Of a stretch of DNA of 64,000 nucleotides, positions 60,134-64,000 are shown piece after piece. This stretch comes from JANOBD01 sp031411495. GTDB taxonomy: Bacteria; Planctomycetota; Phycisphaerae; Tepidisphaerales; Tepidisphaeraceae. The notes under the pieces were generated by a model. It worked only from the letters and a program-made list of their open reading frames with translations. It searched no databases and had not been told where the DNA came from. Each line of letters begins with the position of its first letter. Position 1 is the first letter of the stretch. The DNA is taken from contig JANOBD010000172.1 of NCBI GenBank assembly GCA_031411495.1, positions 1 through 64,000 on the forward strand, read 5' to 3'. The position numbers were made by a program, and so were the translations under genes.

Positions 60134-60904
60134 TCACGCGCCGGCCAATTCCCGTTCGAGCGGGTCGTAGCCGACTTCTTCCAGATGAAGCGCCAGCTCC
60201 GGGCCGCCGGTTTTGACGATCTGGCCGTCGATCATCACGTGAACGAAGTCGGGCTTGATGTAGTTCAGGAGCCGCTGGTAGTGCGTGACGACCAGCATCG
60301 CGCGAGTGCCGCCCCGCATCGCGTTGGCGCCCTCGGCCACCACCTTGAGCGCGTCGATGTCCAGGCCGCTGTCGGTCTCGTCCATGATGCAGAAGCGCGG
60401 GTCGCAGACGGCCATCTGGAACACTTCGTTGCGCTTCTTCTCGCCCCCGCTGAACCCTTCGTTGACGGCACGGTTCATAAAGCTCGAATCGATCTTCAGC
60501 AGCGCCTGCTTCTCCTTGACGAGCTTGAGAAACTCCTTCGCGTCGAGTTCCTTCTGGCCGCGGTGTTTGCGCGTCTCGTTGACGGCCGCGCGGAGGAAGT
60601 AGCTCGTGCTGACGCCGGGGATTTCGACCGGATACTGGAACGCGAGGAAGAGGCCTTCGCGGGCGCGCTCTTCGGTGTCCATCTCCAGGAGGTCTTTGCC
60701 GTCGTACGAGATCGAGCCGTCGGTGACGTCGTACGACTCCTTGCCCATGAGCACCTGGGCTAGGGTCGATTTGCCCGAGCCGTTCTTGCCCATAATGGCG
60801 TGGACTTCGCCAGCGTTCATGGTGAGGTCGACGCCCTTGAGGATGTCGCGCCCGCCGACGCCGGCGACCTTTGCATGGAGATTCTTGATTTCTAGCAGTG
60901 CCAT
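60134..60904 (-). CDS. sufC: SUF ATPase SufC
   Basis: 256 residues. Walker A GKNGSGKST, the SufC-specific region FLAFQYPVEIPGVS, signature FSGGEKKRNEVFQMAV, Walker B FCIMDETDSGLDID. ATP-driven subunit of SufBCD. The start at 60904 is at the domain boundary (MALLEIKNLHAKV); AAGAAG precedes it weakly. Ahead of the gene on the transcript is a 171-base gap with palindromic structure. Confidence 0.97.
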   Translation of the reverse strand: MALLEIKNLHAKVAGVGGRDILKGVDLTMNAGEVHAIMGKNGSGKSTLAQVLMGKESYDVTDGSISYDGKDLLEMDTEERAREGLFLAFQYPVEIPGVSTSYFLRAAVNETRKHRGQKELDAKEFLKLVKEKQALLKIDSSFMNRAVNEGFSGGEKKRNEVFQMAVCDPRFCIMDETDSGLDIDALKVVAEGANAMRGGTRAMLVVTHYQRLLNYIKPDFVHVMIDGQIVKTGGPELALHLEEVGYDPLERELAGA

Positions 60905-60920
60905 TTCTTCTTTCCCGTTG

Positions 60921-60937
60921 GGTCCGCTCTGCGGACC
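60921..60937. repeat. Small perfect palindrome upstream of sufC
   Basis: GGTCCGC/GCGGACC around a 3-base loop, 17 bases before the sufC start. It repeats the GGTCCGC core found in the larger element at 60999-61070. In the mRNA it could act on sufC translation. Confidence 0.5.
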
Positions 60938-60998
60938 GCGTTTCTTCTTCAACACGGAGGCACTGAGACACGGAGGGCTCGATGCCGGATTCAAATTG

Positions 60999-61070
60999 CA
61001 GGGTCTGCTGTACTCAGCGGACCGTTTGTCGTTCGCAGCTCCATGGTCCGCAGAGTACTGCAGACCCTAC
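60999..61070. repeat. Imperfect palindromic element in the suf cluster
   Basis: Arms 61000-61023 and 61045-61068 match as inverted copies at 22 of 24 positions (AGGGTCTGC...GCGGACC), with a 21-base loop. The right end is CCCTAC, as in the element at 7216-7280. It lies between the 67-residue membrane protein gene and sufC, just upstream of a CACGGAGGCACTGAGACAC-type stretch (60954-60973). Confidence 0.8.
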
Positions 61071-61075
61071 ATCAC

Positions 61076-61279
61076 TCATCGCAGCGGTAGACGCGATAGG
61101 CTCCAGAACGTTATGGCGCCCGATACGCCGCAAATCAGTGCAACGATGCCGCCGATATCAAGTGAGCGCGTTTCCAACAGCAGCCACAAACCGAAACCAC
61201 CCAGCGATGCACTGACGAAGCAAGCCACAATCGCGAATAGCTTTGTGATCGGCGATATCGGTCTGTCCCACCGAATCAT
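61076..61279 (-). CDS. 67-residue two-helix membrane protein coupled to sufB
   Basis: The ATG at 61277-61279 overlaps the sufB stop codon (ATGA), which is a standard sign of translational coupling. The product has two membrane helices (about 14-35 and 41-60: KLFAIVACFVSASLGGFGLWLL and IGGIVALICGVSGAITFW) joined by a short polar loop (ETRSLD). No family recognised. Its place between sufB and sufC, with an exact overlap, suggests it is a real gene. It might anchor or modulate the SUF machinery, but there is no direct evidence. Confidence 0.7.
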   Translation of the reverse strand: MIRWDRPISPITKLFAIVACFVSASLGGFGLWLLLETRSLDIGGIVALICGVSGAITFWSLSRLPLR

Positions 61280-62748
61280 CCAACTGACCCTTCCAAACTC
61301 ACCGCCAACAACTTCTGCGCTTCCACCGCAAACTCCATGGGCAGTTCGCGAAAGACTTCCTTGCAGAAGCCGTTCACGATCATGTTCACGGCATCTTCCA
61401 ACGCGATCCCGCGCGACGCGAGGTAGAACAACTGGTCCTCGCCGATCTTGCTCGTCGACGCTTCGTGCTCGGCCTTGCTGCTGGTGTTGTGGATGTCGAT
61501 GTATGGCTCGGTGTGCGCGCCGCACTTGTTGCCGATCAGCATGCTGTCGCACTGGGTGAAGTTGCGGCTGTTTGTCGCGCCCTTGTTCACCTTCACCAGC
61601 CCGCGATAGGTGTTCTGGCCCTGGCCGGCGGAGATACCCTTGCTGACGATCGTCGATCGGGTGTTCTTGCCGATGTGGATCATCTTCGTGCCGGTGTCGG
61701 CCTGTTGTTTGCCGTTGACGAGCGCGACGGAGTAAAACTCGCCAACGCTGTTGTCGCCTTGCAGGATCACGCTCGGGTATTTCCAGGTGATGGCGCTGCC
61801 GGTCTCGACCTGTGTCCAAGTGATCTTCGCGTCCTTGAACGCCTTGCCGCGCTTGGTGACGAAGTTGTAGATGCCGCCCTTGCCGGTGATTTTGTCGCCG
61901 GGGTACCAGTTCTGGACGGTGGAGTACTTGATCGTCGCGCCTTCGAGCGCGATCAACTCGACGACGGCCGCGTGGAGCTGGTTCTCATCGCGCTGCGGGG
62001 CGGTGCAGCCTTCGAGGTAGCTCACGTGCGCGCCCTTGTCAGCGATGATCAGCGTCCGCTCGAACTGGCCGGTGTTTTTCGCGTTAATGCGGAAGTAGGT
62101 GCTCAGTTCCATCGGACAGCGCACGCCCGGCGGGATGTAGACGAAGCTGCCGTCCGTGAAGACGGCGCTGTTAAGCGTCGCAAAGTAGTTGTCGGAGTAA
62201 GGGACGACCGTGCCGAGGTATTTCTGGACGAGTTCCGGGTGCTCGCGGGCAGCTTCGCCGAACGAGCAGAAGATGATGCCGTGCTTTTTAAGTTCGTCCT
62301 GAAAGGTCGTCTTTACGGAGACGGAGTCGAACACAGCATCGACAGCCACGCGGGGTTTGTCCGGGTTTTCGATGCCGAGAAGCGCTTCGCGCTCGTTGAG
62401 CGGGATGCCGAGCTTTTCGTAGACGGCGAGGATTTCCGGATCGACATCCGCCAGCGACATGTACTTCGCCGCCTTTGGGGCCGAGTAGTAAATCGTGTTC
62501 TGGTAGTCGATGGGGTCGTAATGGATCTTGCCCCAGTGGTGGGGTTCTTCCATCGTCAGCCACTGGCGATAGGCTTTCAGACGCCAGTCGAGCAGCCACT
62601 GCGGCTCGCTTTTCTTGGCGGAAATGAAGCGCACGATCTCTTCGTTCAGGCCTGGCGGGGCTTCGTCGGCTTCAATATCCGAGATGAAACCCCACTTGTA
62701 TTCCTGTTCGGCGATGATCTCTTTGATTTCTTCGTCACTAGTTGGCAT
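61276..62748 (-). CDS. sufB: SUF scaffold protein SufB
   Basis: 490 residues, normal length. The family features are YKWGFISDIEADEAPPGLNEEIVRFISAKK, WGKIHYDPIDYQNTIYYSAP, GVRCPMELSTYFRINAKNTGQFERTLII, CTAPQRDENQLHAAVVEL and the C-terminal NRSK-rich region ISAGQGQNTYRGLVKVNKGATNSRNFTQCDSMLIGN. First gene of the SUF cluster; no SufR-type or IscR-type regulator gene was seen upstream in the 130-base gap shared with the divergent glycosidase gene. Confidence 0.97.
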   Translation of the reverse strand: MPTSDEEIKEIIAEQEYKWGFISDIEADEAPPGLNEEIVRFISAKKSEPQWLLDWRLKAYRQWLTMEEPHHWGKIHYDPIDYQNTIYYSAPKAAKYMSLADVDPEILAVYEKLGIPLNEREALLGIENPDKPRVAVDAVFDSVSVKTTFQDELKKHGIIFCSFGEAAREHPELVQKYLGTVVPYSDNYFATLNSAVFTDGSFVYIPPGVRCPMELSTYFRINAKNTGQFERTLIIADKGAHVSYLEGCTAPQRDENQLHAAVVELIALEGATIKYSTVQNWYPGDKITGKGGIYNFVTKRGKAFKDAKITWTQVETGSAITWKYPSVILQGDNSVGEFYSVALVNGKQQADTGTKMIHIGKNTRSTIVSKGISAGQGQNTYRGLVKVNKGATNSRNFTQCDSMLIGNKCGAHTEPYIDIHNTSSKAEHEASTSKIGEDQLFYLASRGIALEDAVNMIVNGFCKEVFRELPMEFAVEAQKLLAVSLEGSVG

Positions 62749-62878
62749 GGATCACGCATCGTATGGCGGCCGACCGGTGATGACAACCTCGTTGAGATTG
62801 AGTCGCGGGAAACGATTTTGGGCTGGTGATTTTCGTCGTAATTATATAAGAATGAAGCGTGCACCTTCAGGAGGGTTG

Positions 62879-64000
62879 ATGGTTTCACGTCGCACCGCCG
62901 TCGTTTTTCTCGCTTCGTTGCTCGCGGCCTCGATATCCCAAGCGACTTTCATCCGCAGTGCCCAGCCATTCGTCGGGGTGACGCACTGGCAGTACATCCA
63001 GCAGCTCAACGAGCCCTCAACGCCGGCATTCGCGCGGGAAGTGGTCGTCAACCTGTTGGAGATTGATACGGCAGCGCCCGGCGTGCGGTTCCTCATGCAG
63101 GGTGGAAATGGCGCCGCCCCCGGCGAAGTCGAGCGCAAGACGACCCGCACGTTTGTGAACCAGTCCGGCGCACAGATGGGGATCAATGCCGGCTTCTTCG
63201 ACACTGCGCCGCCGTATCCCTACCCGAACACGGATCTGAACCATGTGGCCGCCAGCAACGGTGACGTCTACTCCACGGCGCAGGGCGGCGAGCCGACCTT
63301 CAACATCGACGCGAACAACCTGCCGACCATTCGCGCCGCCGGCCCGGCGGGCTCGAGCACGCTCAACAACGGGACGCCGCTCTACAACGCGACCGGCGGG
63401 AATCAGCGCATCCTCAACGGCGGCGTCGTCTCGGCGCCGAACGACAGCTACACCACGACACTCAACCCCCACACCGCGATCGGCTACAGCCAGGACCGCA
63501 CCAGGGTCTTCCTCGTCACGGTCGACGGACGACAGACCGACTACTCAGAAGGCATGCGCACCGACGAACTAGCGCAGATCATGCTTCAGTTCGGCGTGTG
63601 GAACGCCATCAATCTCGATGGCGGCGGCTCGACGACGATGGTGATGGACGACTCCAACGACGGTTCGCAAAATGCCCGCGTCATCAACAGCCCCTCAGAC
63701 AACTCTTCGACGACGCAGGCGGGCTCGGAGCGCGTGGTCGCCAACAGCTTCGCCGTCTTCGCCACGCCGCGGGTCGGTTACGTGCCGCTGCCGATACCGA
63801 CCCGTCCAAGCGTCACGGGCGTGAAGGAACTGATCACCGTGCCCACCATCTTCGATTCCTTCGAAGGCAGCAAAGGGCGATTCGCCTCCGCGCCCAACGC
63901 TTCCGGCTCGTCGCAGCATGTCGCCGCAGCCTCGAACACCGTCCTCGATTCGACGCATGCGCAGGCCGGCAGTTCATCGCTCAAGCTCAACATCGTTAAC
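62879..64000 (+). CDS. Secreted phosphodiester glycosidase-family protein, 3' end outside window
   Basis: The frame is open through base 64000, so 374 residues are visible. The ATG at 62879 has AGGAGGG five bases upstream and leads into a signal peptide (RRTAVVFLASLLAASISQA). The phosphodiester glycosidase (NAGPA-like) domain spans about residues 60-310: QMGINAGFFDT, HTAIGYSQDRTRVFLVTVDGR, WNAINLDGGGSTTMVMDD. A second domain begins at about 325 (FDSFEGSKGRF), resembling the start of a carbohydrate-binding or laminin-G-like module. The enzyme would act outside the cytoplasm on glycan phosphodiesters. Divergent from sufB. Confidence 0.88.
   Translation, partial: MVSRRTAVVFLASLLAASISQATFIRSAQPFVGVTHWQYIQQLNEPSTPAFAREVVVNLLEIDTAAPGVRFLMQGGNGAAPGEVERKTTRTFVNQSGAQMGINAGFFDTAPPYPYPNTDLNHVAASNGDVYSTAQGGEPTFNIDANNLPTIRAAGPAGSSTLNNGTPLYNATGGNQRILNGGVVSAPNDSYTTTLNPHTAIGYSQDRTRVFLVTVDGRQTDYSEGMRTDELAQIMLQFGVWNAINLDGGGSTTMVMDDSNDGSQNARVINSPSDNSSTTQAGSERVVANSFAVFATPRVGYVPLPIPTRPSVTGVKELITVPTIFDSFEGSKGRFASAPNASGSSQHVAAASNTVLDSTHAQAGSSSLKLNIVN

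Noticed and set aside
1..64000. tRNA, rRNA or CRISPR elements
   Set aside because: Gene gaps were read for the tRNA GGTTCGAATCC-type arm, for rRNA-like runs and for regularly spaced short repeats; none was found. A tRNAscan or covariance search would be decisive.

Overview
The window looks like chromosomal DNA of a Planctomycetota bacterium, most likely class Phycisphaerae and near Tepidisphaerales. This is inferred from gene content, not from a marker gene. The supporting features are high G+C, a prepilin-like protein with an N-terminal methylation helix and an H-X9-DG motif, a long autotransporter-repeat protein ending in a dockerin-like pair and PEP-CTERM, a LacI regulator beside them, zinc-ribbon membrane proteins and many secreted proteins of unknown role. 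No rRNA, tRNA, CRISPR array, phage or complete insertion sequence was seen.

Layout. 1-2286: 3' part of a large secreted Asp-box/SdrD/P-domain/dockerin protein. 2326-5401: membrane protein, enolase, ThuA-like protein. 5688-10854: F-type ATP synthase operon atpZ-atpI-atpB-atpE-atpF-atpH-atpA on the minus strand; it stops after atpA, so gamma, beta and epsilon are not here. 11041-13170: membrane glycosyltransferase carrying several in-frame palindromic repeats. 13590-19723: AlgH, zinc-ribbon protein, STAS protein, RecQ, cupredoxin with PEP-CTERM, AEC transporter. 20019-26154: prepilin-like protein, 1352-residue repeat protein, LacI regulator. 26250-35841: small membrane protein, HrpA helicase and a four-gene MacA/MacB/TolC-type export operon. 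35884-45420: oxidoreductase, MetRS, TlyA-like methyltransferase, two glycosyltransferases, a greatly enlarged signal peptidase I and a nucleotide-sugar epimerase. 45489-51057: exported proteins of unknown role, an HTH-membrane protein, an EamA transporter, a SET protein, a 28-residue membrane peptide and a YhcH protein. 51133-55139: PNPOx-like protein, zinc-ribbon membrane protein, GH43-like hydrolase and aldo/keto reductase. 55294-62748: SUF iron-sulfur assembly cluster sufB-(67-aa membrane protein)-sufC-sufD-(Zn alcohol dehydrogenase)-sufSE fusion-sufT. 62879-64000: 5' part of a secreted phosphodiester glycosidase.

How genes fit together. The ATP synthase membrane sector plus delta and alpha are co-transcribed. 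The SUF genes form a complete scaffold, ATPase, desulfurase and carrier set. MacA/MacB/TolC form an envelope-spanning exporter. Glycosyltransferases and the epimerase suggest surface glycan synthesis, and the GH43-like hydrolase, oxidoreductases and phosphodiester glycosidase suggest carbohydrate turnover.

The most unusual signal is a set of short imperfect palindromes (about 65-110 bp). Some lie between operon genes (atp, suf). Others are inserted in frame inside two membrane glycosyltransferase genes; two copies in unrelated positions share the same GGGTGCCAC/GTGGCACCC ends. This resembles the coding palindromic elements known from Rickettsia, but the families here are not ones I can name.
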